Shown: positions 38,708 to 50,298 of the stretch, one piece after another
Position numbering within the stretch: the stretch's first letter is position 1
Layout: each line of letters opens with the position of its first letter
Assembly (NCBI RefSeq): GCF_037038585.1
Contig: NC_092559.1
Location: 10,216,488-10,280,487 of the forward strand
DNA: 64,000 nt
Origin: Patagioenas fasciata
Lineage: Eukaryota; Chordata; Aves; Columbiformes; Columbidae
Direction: 5' to 3'
The notes under the pieces: model-generated
Database searches by the model: none
The model's input: only the letters and a program-made list of their open reading frames with translations
Told to the model about the DNA's origin: nothing
Program-made: the position numbers and the translations under genes

Positions 38708-41700
38708 TTGTTTTGTGCCGTAAAACCTTCTCCCCATTTTTCCGACTCACGCTGCAAGCAGCCCTGTGTTTCCCTCCCTCCCTCCCTCTTCTCAAGGTCT
38801 TTACTTACAAGATGGGGTCAGAAATTACTGTTTTCAGTTGTGTTCCTAAGAAATCGGTATTGGGAGGTGTTTTACAACATAGGAAAGCACTTGGAAATAG
38901 GAGAAAATAGGATCTTGTTAAGTATTGAAATTAGTGTTAACTGCTGTGTAAGTTAGATGAATGGGAAAAGCGCCCAGAGAATAGAATCTTGAAGTAAAAC
39001 TCTGTGTTGCAATTAATGTTGTTTTTAAGGCGAGAAGAGCAGGACAAAAAAAAACTCTACAAGAGATCATTAAATCATTTCAGACAGTTTTACAGGCGGA
39101 GCGATTTGAACTTCAACAAGCTGAGAGAGAATTAACTGACAACACACAGGTCACAGTAAACTTGTTAAAGTCTGCAAGATGATTTCCTTATTAACCTGTT
39201 TTCTTTGTGGGTATCTGTTTAACCATGATGCAGTTTTGGTAGGTCTTTGTTATATGGTACGATGAGTTCACAAACTGTTAAATCATGAGAATCTGTTGAC
39301 TCAAAATGTGCGTTTTGTGATAATACAGAAGACCATGAGTAATTTAGTTCTTTACTGAGTGAATGTGATGGTAAAATTTTCGTGTGTAGCAACTGTTATT
39401 TTTCTTTCTAGCATGCTAGCTTTATTCCAGTATCCAGACTTGCACAACTCTATGATAGGCTGTGTCTCATCTCGATGTGCTTGATTTGGCTCTTTTGTAT
39501 GCGCACCATGTAAAGAATCCTGGTTTTGGGATAACAGTTGTAGCGTACCAGATGAGACACTAATAAAAGCCTTGCCCAGTCCAGCTTGCTGCGGCGGCGG
39601 GGGAGCGGGTGCCAATTGGGCGCCAGCGTGCACTGCCCTGTTTTGTCAGGGAGACCCAGAGGTACCTCCATCTGGCTGAGTAGTAAGCAGTTCTGTCGAG
39701 GGTTTAGATTGCAGGGTGACAACAAAAACCCTGGCAGATGTATTGTTAACCTCCTCTCCCCCCCACTTCCCCCTTTTGCCCCTCCCTCTCCCCCCTTCCC
39801 ACTAAGGACAGGCGATCGGGAGGGAAAGAAGGACAGAGAGAAGAGAGTTGGAAAAATTAAAGATGTTTTACTAATGCTACTAATAAGAATAGAGAAAATA
39901 ATACAAAATATACAAAACCAATCTTGTAAGTCTCAGCAACTGCAGAGCCAGCACCCAAAGTCCTGGATTAGACTCTGTAGCCAACCGGAGCTGGATTCAG
40001 TCTCTCACTAGGTCTCAGTTCGCAGGGACGACTAGCAAGGTCCTCTCCTAATGTCAACCATAAGCAGAAGGGAAAAGGAAAAGGGTGAGATCCTTGTGAT
40101 CTCCCACTTTTATATGAAGTATTCACGTGAATGGAATGTTATACACCACTGGTCAGTCTCTGGGTCACCAGTTTCTCGTTGCCCCTCTCACGAGATGTCC
40201 ATCCGTGCTTATCAATAAGTTTGCATTCAGTTGCTAGGTTTACCAAAACATGTGTCTGGTTCTCCAGGAAAATGCAGCTAATATGAAGGCTTTAGCTGAC
40301 AGGCAAAATTCACTAAAAGAGAAACTTGTTTTTCAACAAAACCAGGACAAGTTCAAAGGTGCAATGCAAAAATTGAGATATTGTCTTGAATTAGTGTAAC
40401 TGTGATCCATCTGCATATTTGAACTTGGTATTTGGTTTTTATATCTGAGCTCAGTATTTTAATTTGCAGATATATATATATTTAGTACCAAAATAATTTT
40501 ATTTGGGGAGATAATTACAAAATGGGAACCGATTCTGCTACTCAAGTACTACCTTGCTCCCCCTTAGGATGTATCCTTACAAATTAGAGTAATTGCTTAT
40601 GTTGTTACCTAATAATTTTGAGACCAGAAAAGAATTTAAGTTGTTAAACTTTGATTCGCATTGAATTTATGCATTTGTTGGAGGTATGGGAACTAAAACT
40701 AAATGCTATGATAGATGTGAATTTGGAAGAGGTTGTATTTAAAAGTTGCTAGAATATGGACTGATTTGGATCTAGGAAAACAGAATAATGGATTTGTGTT
40801 TATTATACTGTTTTTTGACATCTGTAAATTGTAAAAGGTAAATGGAGCTAAGTAATGTAACTATTGCTGAGCTACTCGGAATTGCATATAAAGTGTATTA
40901 TGGTTGGAATGAAATGGGAAAACAAAAAAAGCAAAATATCCCAGGTCTGTGTCAAGTTGCAAGATAAACTCAGCTCATTGTAACTGAGGATTTTGCCAGG
41001 GCCTCCTACTTCGTACCAGCAATTATGCCAGCTGCGTGGCCTTGGTACATCTGAACTGCAGCAAGAAGAGAGAGAAAAAAAAAAAAAAAATTGGAAAAAC
41101 CTGGCTGCCCACTTTCAAGGCGGTGAAAGGGGGGTTTTCTCTCCCCCCCACTGCAGCAATGTAATACTGAATGGAGCAGTCTGGGGGTGAAATTTAAAGG
41201 CATCCCTAGCAGATCTGTAGTTCTAATGAAACTGGGAAATTAAACCAAAAATTTGTTAATAGACTTATTCTGTGGTAACTAATTGTGAAAGACTTCTTCG
41301 TAAATTCACCATGATAGTTTTTGAGATTGTGGGAAAGAAAGAAAGAAAGACCTTTTTTTTTTTTTTTGAGACCAATGGAATGCCAAATTTGAAACAAAGT
41401 TTTACCATATGAATTCTTGTAGCTGCCAGAAAGCCCTGTACATCTCTTGGGTCAAGATTTGTTAAGTAAATTGTAAGTTCAAATAACATTTTCTGAGAAT
41501 TCTGTTTAGTTGCATGGCCCACAAGAAGCTACTTGGATGGTGAAGATATGCTTGCTGCAAGTGAGACATGTCCAAGGAAATTTGGAATGCTGTATTTCCA
41601 CTAGTATTAACAGCCAATGTTTTGATAAAGAAAACACTACACTGATAGAACTGAAACAGGACTTCAATCCGGTAAGGGAAAACAATATCCAATAAATATG

Positions 41701-42050
41701 ACAACCAAAATGGAATTAGAGACTTTGATGAATAAATTTCTGACAACCTTAGAAGCTAACTGCATTCGATTGGACTTGCAGATTTGTCTAAGAAACAACC
41801 TGTGGCTATTATGGGACAGTATGATGAGATTGCTAACAGACTGATAGATCAATTGTCACTCTGATCAAGAAAATGCAGGGAATGAATTTAAGTCTTAATA
41901 GGCCATGATCCTTTTATTATATACGTACCATTTGTGAAATTTAATTCTGATTTTTTTTATTTGTAATCTATGTCCTTGTAAATTGAACTAGCTGGTTTTC
42001 TTAACAGCACAGCTGTTGGCATTCATAAATGTAAATTGCTGCAGAACCTT
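38708..42050 (+). other. Non-coding cargo of element B
   Basis: Parallel to 1876-4790 of element A with small indels, interrupted by the ERVL solo LTR at 39694. Contains A-rich runs near 41078-41094 and T-rich runs near 41353-41367. No enzyme motif. Confidence 0.6.
39694..40349 (-). repeat. Solo ERVL LTR inside element B
   Basis: 656 bp closely related to 24680-25341, with a perfect 5-bp duplication AGTTC (39689-39693 and 40350-40354). Element A provides the empty site (GCAGTTCAGAGGTGC near 2698-2712), proving insertion after the two elements diverged. 5 bp is the duplication size known for ERVL. Confidence 0.92.
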
Positions 42051-42099
42051 CAAGTCTTTAACATCAGGTCACAGGCCATACTTGGTTTTGGTCTGATCC

Positions 42100-42330
42100 T
42101 ACATACTTGCAAAGTTTTTGTTGATGGTTTTGAGAAGTCTCATAAAGCTGTAGTGGTCTGGCATGAAGATAAAAATTGGCATTATTCTGTAAAAATTATT
42201 GAAGGTTCAACCCAATTAGCAGAACTTGGCACAGCTTTAAATTACTTAGAGCTTTTTAAGGAGGAACCTCTATATTTGATTTGTGATTTTGAGTACGTAG
42301 TCAAGGTCCAACGCATGTATCTGATTCCGA
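42100..42330 (+). pseudogene. RNase H remnant, element B
   Basis: Same domain as 4800-5030: F-V-D-G-F, Q-L-A-E-L-G and I-C-D-F-E-Y-V-V are readable. Unlike the next 300 bases it shows no A-to-G excess against element A. It ends at an (AAAC)n/oligo-A run (42350-42398). Confidence 0.7.
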
Positions 42331-42349
42331 AGCTGTTTGCTTGTTTATT

Positions 42350-42410
42350 TAAAAACAAACAAACAAAAAACAAACAAACAAACAAAACAAAAAAAAAAGG
42401 GGGGGGGGAG
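42350..42410 (+). repeat. (AAAC)n and oligo-A/oligo-G run
   Basis: Repeated AAAC units, then eight to nine A and about ten G. Element A has TTTG units plus A7-8/G6 at the same site (5028-5070). Confidence 0.85.
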
Positions 42411-42412
42411 GA

Positions 42413-42706
42413 GAAGTAGGGGAAACACCACCACAGGGCCAGTTGTCGGAGTCATTGTATGTGATGAAATAATTTGCAAGTATGACCCAAGGCCATGGTA
42501 GGTCAGAGGGAACCTACATTGGTTGTGGTCAGGTTGCTGGTCAATGGAGAGGGCCACATCGATTGAAGGCCTGGGGAGGGGGTTGTGTTTGTGGCATTGC
42601 AGGGCGGGGATCGGGGTGGATTCCTGCGAGGTGGGTCGGGCCGTGGCTGAGTGGAGATGGCAAGGATTCGGTGAATGCGAATGGACAGGAGGGAGATAAG
42701 TTGTGA
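42413..42706 (+). pseudogene. Integrase tail, A-to-G hypermutated
   Basis: Homologous to 5061-5357, with dense A-to-G changes. The conserved W-I-P-A-K-W-V-K-P-W becomes W-I-P-A-R-W-V-G-P-W, and Lys/Asn/Asp codons turn into Gly, Arg or Ser. Since the independent ERVK at 15668 also has W-I-P-A-K-W-V-R-P-W, the A-rich state is ancestral and this copy is the changed one. Not functional. Confidence 0.85.
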
Positions 42707-43345
42707 GGACTGTTTCAGATGTAGACCATGAATCCTGGTTCGGTGTTGTGGATGCTCACAGACCTGGTGATCTAGAAGCCTATTAGCAAGCTCGTGGTGT
42801 GCCTTCTGTGGAGAATGACAATTTGAACAAACAGCAGGAGAGTCAAAAAGGCAATATTACGCTTAGATAGTCAATGCACTCTTTCTCACTGATCTAGCAG
42901 CTGGTAAAACCTTAGGAGACATATCAAAGTTAAGCTATTGGTCTTTTAAATAGGTTAATCTAACTTCTGAAGTACTAACTCAATTAATAATAGATGTTGA
43001 TGGTATTGGACATGTTGCTCTACAAAATCACGCAGTTATAGGTTTTCTGCTTTTAACATCAGGATTCTGGTTGTGCTGTATTAACTTGTTTGATTATTCT
43101 GGATCTATTAATAAGTGCTTTAGACAAAGTAGAACAGTACATTAATAAGATTGCCGTAGTAAAATTAAGGTTTGACACATAGCTTAAATGTTTTGGAATA
43201 AGTGGGTAGTTGTTTGATCTTATTAAATAAGGCTTAGTTGCATTATATGTAACTGTGATTGTTGTGTTAATCATGTGCTGTATATTGCAGTGTATTTCAA
43301 AGATGATTCAGCGCGCTGTAAATGGGGTCTGGCTGGTTCAAGAAC

Positions 43346-43359
43346 AAAAAGAGGGGAAT
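43346..43359 (+). promoter_or_regulatory. Polypurine tract of element B
   Basis: AAAAAGAGGGGAAT directly before the 3' LTR. Confidence 0.85.
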
Positions 43360-43695
43360 TGTGGAGGGGTTTCTGTTAGATGGAGATTTGTTACTGAACC
43401 AGCCAGGAATTTCAAGGCCAACTCAAAAGCTGAGAGCAGGACCTGCCGTGGGAGAGAAGCAGCTCTACAATAACAAGACCTCAATGTGATGTAAATCAAC
43501 GGACCTATGAGCAGTGAGACTCCAGCGTGTGGACAGCTCATGAACATAGATGATATCCAATTAGTGAATGCATGATTGGAGCGTGGACGCATGATCAGAG
43601 AATAGTTGCATATATAAGGAGGCTTGTTTCTGTAATAAATGGCTTTGCGTGATTCACGTTGAATTGGAATGCTGAGTCCTTTATTCACTCCAACA
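43360..43695 (+). repeat. 3' LTR of element B
   Basis: 336 bp, with TATATAAGG near 43612 and AATAAA near 43635, followed by the duplication AACCCC. Confidence 0.9.
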
Positions 43696-43781
43696 AACCC
43701 CCACAGCTCTGCTCCTGCGGGACCACCAGTGAGGGTCCTATCCCACAGCATGGCAGAGTAGTGGAGGGGACACCAACTCAC

Positions 43782-44350
<569 letters not shown>

Positions 44351-44970
44351 GCTAAGCACCACTGAGGCGGAGGGGCACGCGGGCCTTACGACCTCCCCCC
44401 ATAGGGATGTGGACCCTGTGGCCTAGGGTGGTGGGGGAATGCGGGAGGCACAGGGAGATACACAGGCCAGGGTGATGTGGGGTGCAGTAGGCACATGGGG
44501 GCGATTTACATGGAGGTGATATGCATGGGAGTTATGGGGGATGCACGTGGAGGTGAGGGTGGACACACACGGGTGCTCAGAGGCCCAGTGCAGTGCCGTG
44601 TGGGTGCTCACTGCAGGGCTCATGCCCGCCGCAGACCTTGCCCCGAGGTGAGAGCAGCGGCGAGTGAGACACAGGGCAAAGGCACGACCAAACCCCCGGC
44701 TTCCCTGCACGCAGAGTCCCCCGCATCGCCCAGCCACGCGCCTGCCCACCTCACCACCTATTCGCCTCTGTCACTCCCATGCCTGGACCCTCGGCGCCTT
44801 AAAGGGTCCGCACGCCCCCAGGGTCGACACCTCTGAGCACTATGTAGGCATCACCTACGCACCGGCCCGCTGAACCTCTGCCGGAGAGGAACTCGCCGAG
44901 CTCGAGTTCCCACTCGACCCTCCCCGCCGCCAGTGCCCCCTCAAAGACCCTGGGGCGAAGGCTGGGCCAG
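44351..44970. other. GC-rich host sequence between genes
   Basis: High CpG content near 44620-44920. Several overlapping frames exist on both strands, as expected from composition. It may hold the HINT2 promoter/first exon (transcribed leftward), but I cannot place it. Confidence 0.4.
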
Positions 44971-45560
44971 ACGGGGTTTATTGGGTGCTTGCTTCAGAAG
45001 CCCATGCAGGGACGTTTGTGGCGGGGCTGGGAAGCGGAGAAGAGCTGACTCTGGGAGGAGAGGATGGAGAGCTGGCTAGCCTGGCTGCCGGGGGGGGTGA
45101 AATTCGGCCCCCACTACCAGGTAGTCCCGCAGTGCCTTCTGCCGCTCAGCGCAGGCTCTGGGAGGAGAACAGAGCTTCGTCGGGTGCCAGCAATGCCGGG
45201 GGACTGCCTCGCCCCGCGCCCGCGGAGAACCTTCCCGGGAGAACATGGGGTCTGGCCGGGGAAGAGCGGCGGTGACAGCTCAGCTCCAACAACTCGGACT
45301 GGTGGGTGAGGGAGGGGGTGAAGCTGGCTGAAAGGCTGTGACGACCCCGGGCTTGCTTCTGCTGCCTCTCCTGCAGCGCCCACTGCCTCTGAGCCAGGTT
45401 GAAGCTCGTCTTTTCTTCCCACCACTGCCTCCAGTCCCTGAACCAGGCTGCCGTCAGACAGGTGCTCAGGGGGACCGGACCCCCTGCCAGCTCCGGGGTC
45501 TGTGGCAGGGCTGGGGGCTCCCAGCACTGGATGCAACCCCCTTCCTGCACGGTCTGGCGC
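44971..45560 (-). pseudogene. Possible terminal exon of an unidentified host gene
   Basis: On the minus strand a frame of 134 codons (45550-45146) contains a non-repetitive, charged stretch R-D-W-R-Q-W-W-E-E-K-T-S-F-N-L-A-Q-R-Q-W, followed by a stop, ~160 bases, and AATAAA at 44977-44982 (CACCCAATAAACCCC). A possible splice acceptor (CCGTGCAG) lies near 45557. It is not a known transposon protein. By human synteny the gene upstream of HINT2 on the same strand would be FAM221B, but I do not recognise the sequence. It could also be a chance ORF in GC-rich DNA. Confidence 0.3.
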
Positions 45561-45621
45561 AGCCGCTAGCATGCCTGCCTGTGCAGGGTGCTGGAGATCA
45601 CTGGCACCCCCAGAGGTGCCT

Positions 45622-46835
45622 GAGGACTGGAGGAAAGCAAATGTCACTCCAGTCTTCAAAAAGGGCAAGAAGGAGGACCCGGGGAACTATAGACCGGTCA
45701 GCCTCACCTCCATCCCTGGAAAGGCGATGGAACAACTTATCCTTGGTGCCATCTCAAGGCATATAGAGGATAGAGGGTCATAAGGGGCAGTCAACATGGC
45801 TTCACCAAGGGGAAGTCATGCTTAACCAACCTCATAGCCTTTTATGAGGACATAATGAGATGGATAGATGATGGCAGAGCAGTGGATGTGGTCTACCTTG
45901 ACTTCAGTAAAGCCTTTGACACAGTCTCTCACAGCATCCTCACAGCTAAACTGAGGAAGTGTGATCTGGACAATCAGGTAGTGAGGTGGACTGTGAACTG
46001 GCTGAAGGAAAGAAGCCAGAGAGTTGTGGCCAATGGGGCGGAGTCTAGTTGGAGGCCAGTATCTAGTGGAGTACCTCAAGGGTTAATACTGGGGCCTGTA
46101 TTATTCAATATATGCATCAACGACTTGGATGAAGGAATAGAGTGCACTGTCAGCAAATTTGCTGATGACACTAAACTGGGAGGAGTGGTTGACACGCCAG
46201 AAGGCTGTGCTGCCATCCAGCGAGACCTGAACAGTCTGGAGAGTTGGGCAGGAAAAAATTTAATGAAATATAACAAGGGCAAGTGTAGAGTCTTGCATCT
46301 GGGCAGGAACAACCCCAGGTTCCAGTATAAGTTGGGAAACGACCTGTTAGAGAGCAGTGTAGGGAAAAGGGACCTGGGGGTCCTGGTGGACAGCAGGATG
46401 ATCATAAGCCAGCACTGTGCCCTTGTGGCCAGGAAGGCCAATGGCATCCTGGGGTGTATTAGAAGGGGTGTGGTTAGTAGATCGAGAGAGGTTCTCCTCC
46501 CCCTCTACTCTGCCCTGGTGAGACCACATGTGGAATATTGTGTCCAGTTCTGGAGTCCTCAGTTCAAGAAGGACAGGGAACTGCTTGAGAGAGTCCAGCG
46601 CAGAGCCACAAAGATGTTTAAGGGAGTGGAGCATCTCCCTTATGAGGAAAGGCTGAGGGAGCTGGGTCTCTCTAGCTTAGAGAAGAGAAGAGAAGAGAAG
46701 AGAAGAGAAGAGAAGAGAAGAGAAGAGAAGAGAAGAGAAGAGAAGAGAAGAGAAGAGAAGAGAAGAGAAGAGAAGAGAAGAGAAGAGAAGAGAAGAGAAG
46801 AGAAGAGAAGAGAAGAGAAGAAGACTGAAGGGTGA
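45622..46835 (+). pseudogene. CR1 reverse transcriptase (truncated, with repeat)
   Basis: The first frame (to 45783) has N-Y-R-P-V-S-L-T-S. The second frame, 45855-46835, has the palm [29 protein letters not shown] and the C-terminal thumb. A frameshift near 45780-45850 separates them. At 46680 the frame enters the AGAAG array and reads a 5-residue repeat R-E-E-K-R before terminating. The endonuclease and ORF1 are absent. Confidence 0.85.
46680..46820 (+). repeat. (AGAAG)n pentanucleotide array
   Basis: About 28 nearly perfect AGAAG units, inside CR1 where other copies read GGAGAAGAGGAGACTGAGG. Confidence 0.95.
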
Positions 46836-47175
46836 CCTCATTAATGTTTATAAATATGTAAAGGGTGAGTGTCATGAGGATGGAGCCAGGCTCTTCTCGA
46901 TGACAATCAATGATAGGACAAGGGGCAGTGGGTACAAACTGGAACACAGGAGGTTCCACTCAAATATGAGAAGGAATTTTTTCACCGTGAAGGTGACAGA
47001 GCACTGGAACAGGCTGCCCAGGGAAGTTGTAGAGTCTCCTTCTCTGGAGACATTCAAGACCTGTCTGGATGCCTTCCTGTGTATCCTCATCTAGGTGTTC
47101 CTGCTCTGGCAGGGAGATTGAACTAGATGATCTTTCGAGGTCTCTTTCAGTCCCTAACATTCTGTGATTCTGTGA

Positions 47176-47373
47176 GTCTGTGATTCTCTTTCTGGGTGAA
47201 GAGATGCTTCTGGCTGAATGTGGGAGACCGGATGTGCCAGGGGGCTCCCTGCAGCTTTTGATAAGCACCTGCAGCCAGCAGCAGTACCGCAGGGACACAG
47301 CTGGGCAAAGCCAGTGCAGGCTGGGGGCTGGCACAGTTCTCCTTGGAGCATTTAGCTTCCTCCTGGGCTACTG
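47176..47373. other. Host-like sequence
   Basis: GC-rich, no recognisable element or exon. Confidence 0.3.
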
Positions 47374-47418
47374 TGTGATGGATGCACTTGACCTCCCCCC
47401 AACCAAACCAGCAGCAGT

Positions 47419-47694
47419 TTGTTACAGGCTACAGTTTCCAAATTACAAATGCATGTAAATGCAGATCCATTAGCATTACAACAAACTTTCAAACCCTCAC
47501 CAGTTTTGAATGTGCCCCCACTCACTGAAGAAACACCAACAGAAGGCGTTTGGTTTACCAATGCCTCAGCAAAAAGGATAAATGGTAAATGGCAATACAA
47601 GGCTGCTGCATTCAGTATTACCACTGGTGAACAAGTAATAGAAGAAGGTGAAGGGAATGCACAAGTGAGAGAGTTAAGAACATTTTATGTATAA
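47419..47694 (+). pseudogene. RNase H fragment
   Basis: Residues ~42-90 of this frame read V-W-F-T-N-A-S-A-K, G-K-W-Q-Y-K-A-A-A and A-Q-V-R-E-L-R. The first catalytic Asp (usually T-D-x-S) is Asn; the Glu is kept. The frame stops at 47692. Inactive. Confidence 0.65.
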
Positions 47695-47951
47695 GAGTCT
47701 GGTACATGACTAAAAAAATACTCCCTGTTCATCACGAGGAATTCTTCAATGCTGCAATGACATTTAATATTACTAAAGCTATTTGCTTAAAAAAAGCTTG
47801 CACACATTATCATTGCATATATATAATATTAATTTAACACTTAAACCGCTGATCTACAACACACTGCATATTTATGACACAGAGGCAAGAGGTAACTGCA
47901 CTACCACTCTATGAGCTGATAAAGTGGATTCACTGTAGTCAGGGGGTGGAA

Positions 47952-48270
47952 TGTGACAGATGCACTTGACCCTCCCCCAACCAAACCAGCAGCAGTTTGC
48001 TACAGGCTCCAAAGGAGGTAAAGGCCTGAGCTGCAACTAGGCCAAGAATTCCTTTGAGGAAACCCACAAAGGAACAGAATGACATAGTGAACACCAGTAA
48101 GTTATGGGTGCAAGGAGTCTTTCCCACTGTATGCAATTTGACTACGAGCCAACCACTTTATTCCATAAATATAACAGCCTGGGTCAGCCTACTTTGAGCT
48201 CTCTCTGCTCAACAAGTGTGGCTGTATGGAGATGATATTTTACTACTCACAGATCACTGGATGAGCTCCA
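47952..48270 (+). repeat. LTR of the deleted provirus
   Basis: 319 bp following a polypurine tract, homologous to the reverse strand of 35656-35981. Confidence 0.75.
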
Positions 48271-49046
48271 TATAAATTTCATATAAATCATTTAGCTAAG
48301 TAAATGCATATTATAATATTCCACCACCACGTGGCAAGATTCATAATTTTAAGTCTTTTAATGTGTCAGCTGGCAGACTCTTATTTTCCCCATCTTCAAG
48401 AGTTGAACTTACCCTCCACACTGACTGAGGTGATATTGTAAACTCAGCAAATTAATAACTCTTAAAACCACTTTTAAGGTTTTAAAAGTAGCATTCCTTT
48501 ATTCCACACTGGGACCCCACTGGGGATATTCCACCATGAGTGCACCAACAACTGATCATTTTTGCTTTGCTTATATTGACAGAAAAATTACATATTCATT
48601 ACAGTTCTTGGAAATTTTTAACATAGAGTGCACCTATACCAAGAAATGATTACATAAACATCTAGTTATTTTGCGGTCTTTGCTGCCATCTAGCATTCTT
48701 CAGCTTGTATTGCAGACTCTTACAGCCTGGTCGCATTTTCCTCTTCAAGGGTCTTCCCATCGTGTCTGGCAAATGACCTCTCCTCGTTGGCAACTCCTCG
48801 ATCAAGTGCAGTATATACCTACTTATATAAGCTATTATTTGAGCCACACCTGTGTTTTTTTCTAATTAATTATTACTTTATCATCCTGTTTCAGGTCCTC
48901 CTTCTAAAGACTGGATCCTGTTCCTAAAGAATATGTTGTAAATCTCTAATACAAGGTCTGCTTACATAGTGAACTTCAGGTGGAATTTAAATAAATACCA
49001 TTTTTTTAATGAAGTCAAACCAGATTCAACTTCTGTAGCAGGGAGA
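48271..49046. other. AT-rich, LTR-like sequence
   Basis: 48490-48620 resembles 35090-35250. Probably one or two degraded solo LTRs. No gene. Confidence 0.35.
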
Positions 49047-49099
49047 GAGACATGAGTGTGTTGCGGTTGAGACGGACAAACGACATAGACCAAGTTGCA

Positions 49100-50076
49100 A
49101 ATGATTTGGCTGCTTTGTCGCTTTCAGGCACCTTTATCATAGCTTGATATGCGAGGTCTCTTGACTGCCTCAGGATTTCAGGAATTTATCGTGCCTGTAG
49201 TTGTGGTGTGCCAATTAGTGTCTCTTCCAAGAGCTGGGGGGTAAATCCCAGCTTTTTGGTAAGTTCGGTTTACGCTCTGAAACTCTACCCCCACCCTCAG
49301 GAATTTGCTCTGCAGCAGCGTGGGAGGGGGGCGGGGGCAGACTGGGGGGACCTAAATTTATAGGAATTACGTTATTTAGCTCAGTCTGGCTCACCACAGG
49401 AGGATCCTCCCCACCTAAATCTCCAGGCAAGGGGGGATAGGAAAAAAAAATGTCCACTTTTTCCTTCTGCGACTGATAGCGGCGGGGCAGAAGGTTGAAC
49501 TGTGATTAATGGTGGTGACGCAGATGGCGGAACCGCGACTGATGATGGTGGAGCAGACGTTTGAGCCGTGATTGATGACAGCGGAGCAGTCGGTTGAACG
49601 CACTGCTCTGACCGGTGCTCCGGGGGCCCCTCCCGAGATCGTATATAACCCAACGCTGTTTTTTCATGTGAGTCTTTCATAGCTTTTATCTGATTTCGGG
49701 GCCACACATACGTACGCTCCTCCTCTATTCCTTTTAACTTTCCAAGAAAGTGTCGCGGATCCTTATCCGTATCAGATCATATGGACTTGGGCGGTGTTGA
49801 CGAACCTTTAGTAACAGGGGGGGTCGGAGTAGTACTTAATCTCGCCTTTTCCTCTGAATCTGGCCCAGGAGAGCCAGGAAGACCATCCCTCCCCACTGTC
49901 TCTGCATGTTTCCGTTGCTCTTTTAATCCTCTGAAAGTCTCTAGCAACAAGTGACATGTTGTTAACAGTTCAGTTGTTTCTTTGCATCTTTCACTAGTGC
50001 TTTGCCCCATAGTAACACAGTCCTTCCTTCGTAAAGTCAGTTCCAGAGGGCTAATACCCTGCTTCTTCAGAAGCAA
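49100..50076 (-). pseudogene. ERVK gag, degenerate
   Basis: The frame 50076-49777 has L-L-K-K-Q-G-I-S-P-L-E-L-T-L, a matrix-like start. The frame 49707-49381 is a Pro/Ser-rich linker with repeated A-P-P-S/S-A-P-P units. Capsid sequence near 49200-49100 corresponds to 38340-38460 of element B (R-D-L-A-Y-Q-A-M). Frameshifts lie near 49720-49780. No zinc knuckle remains. Confidence 0.65.
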
Positions 50077-50278
50077 CTTTCATGTAGATAATATAATACC
50101 CCCCCCGTTCCCGGTAGCTCACCAACTCTTAGTGTGGTGTCTTTTCAACGATCCGGATCTTCGGTAGCTCTCCTCGGCTGCTCTATCAACTGTACCGGGC
50201 TCCGTCTCCACAGCTCGTCTTCAGCTGTCACAGCTTCACCGCTGTCTCTTCTTCATGCGAGATCCTTCTTCATACAGG

Positions 50279-50296
50279 ATCACGTAGGGGTCACCA
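50279..50296 (-). promoter_or_regulatory. Primer-binding site, tRNA-Trp with one mismatch
   Basis: The minus strand reads TGGTGACCCCTACGTGAT; T replaces G at position 11 of the usual tRNA-Trp site. Confidence 0.8.
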
Positions 50297-50298
50297 TA

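Larger units (their letters stand above)
36762..43695 (+). mobile_element. Element B: sister of element A, in HINT2
   Basis: LTRs at 36762-37093 and 43360-43695 with a perfect duplication AACCCC (36756-36761 and 43696-43701). The layout matches element A: tRNA-Trp primer site, splice donor, gag pieces, non-coding cargo, RNase H, integrase tail, Cys-rich region, purine tract. It carries a solo ERVL LTR (39694-40349) and a dense A-to-G cluster (42436-42751). The Gag start codon is deleted. It lies in the last intron of the HINT2 pseudogene. Confidence 0.9.
45601..47175 (+). mobile_element. CR1 LINE, 5'-truncated
   Basis: Starts in the reverse transcriptase (E-D-W-R-K-A-N-V-T-P-V-F-K-K-G at ~45620) and runs to the CR1 3' end (ACATTCTGTGATTCTGTGA near 47157-47175). 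It truncates the GC-rich host block. Confidence 0.9.
47374..48270 (+). mobile_element. Deleted provirus with RNase H remnant
   Basis: A truncated LTR start (47374-47430) is joined to pol sequence (47431-47700), a spacer, a polypurine tract (AGGGGGTGGAA, 47941-47951) and a complete LTR (47952-48270, TGTGACAGATG...GAGCTCCA). The same LTR type lies inverted at 35656-35981. Confidence 0.7.

Noticed and set aside
42436..42751. APOBEC-type G-to-A mutation of element A as the explanation for the A/B difference
   Set aside because: Element A retains W-I-P-A-K-W-V-K-P-W shared with the independent ERVK integrase, so element B is the derived copy and the direction is A-to-G.
45114..45668. 184-codon minus-strand frame in GC-rich DNA
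   Set aside because: Overlaps the candidate exon frame in another phase, and its upper end runs into CR1 sequence; composition-driven.
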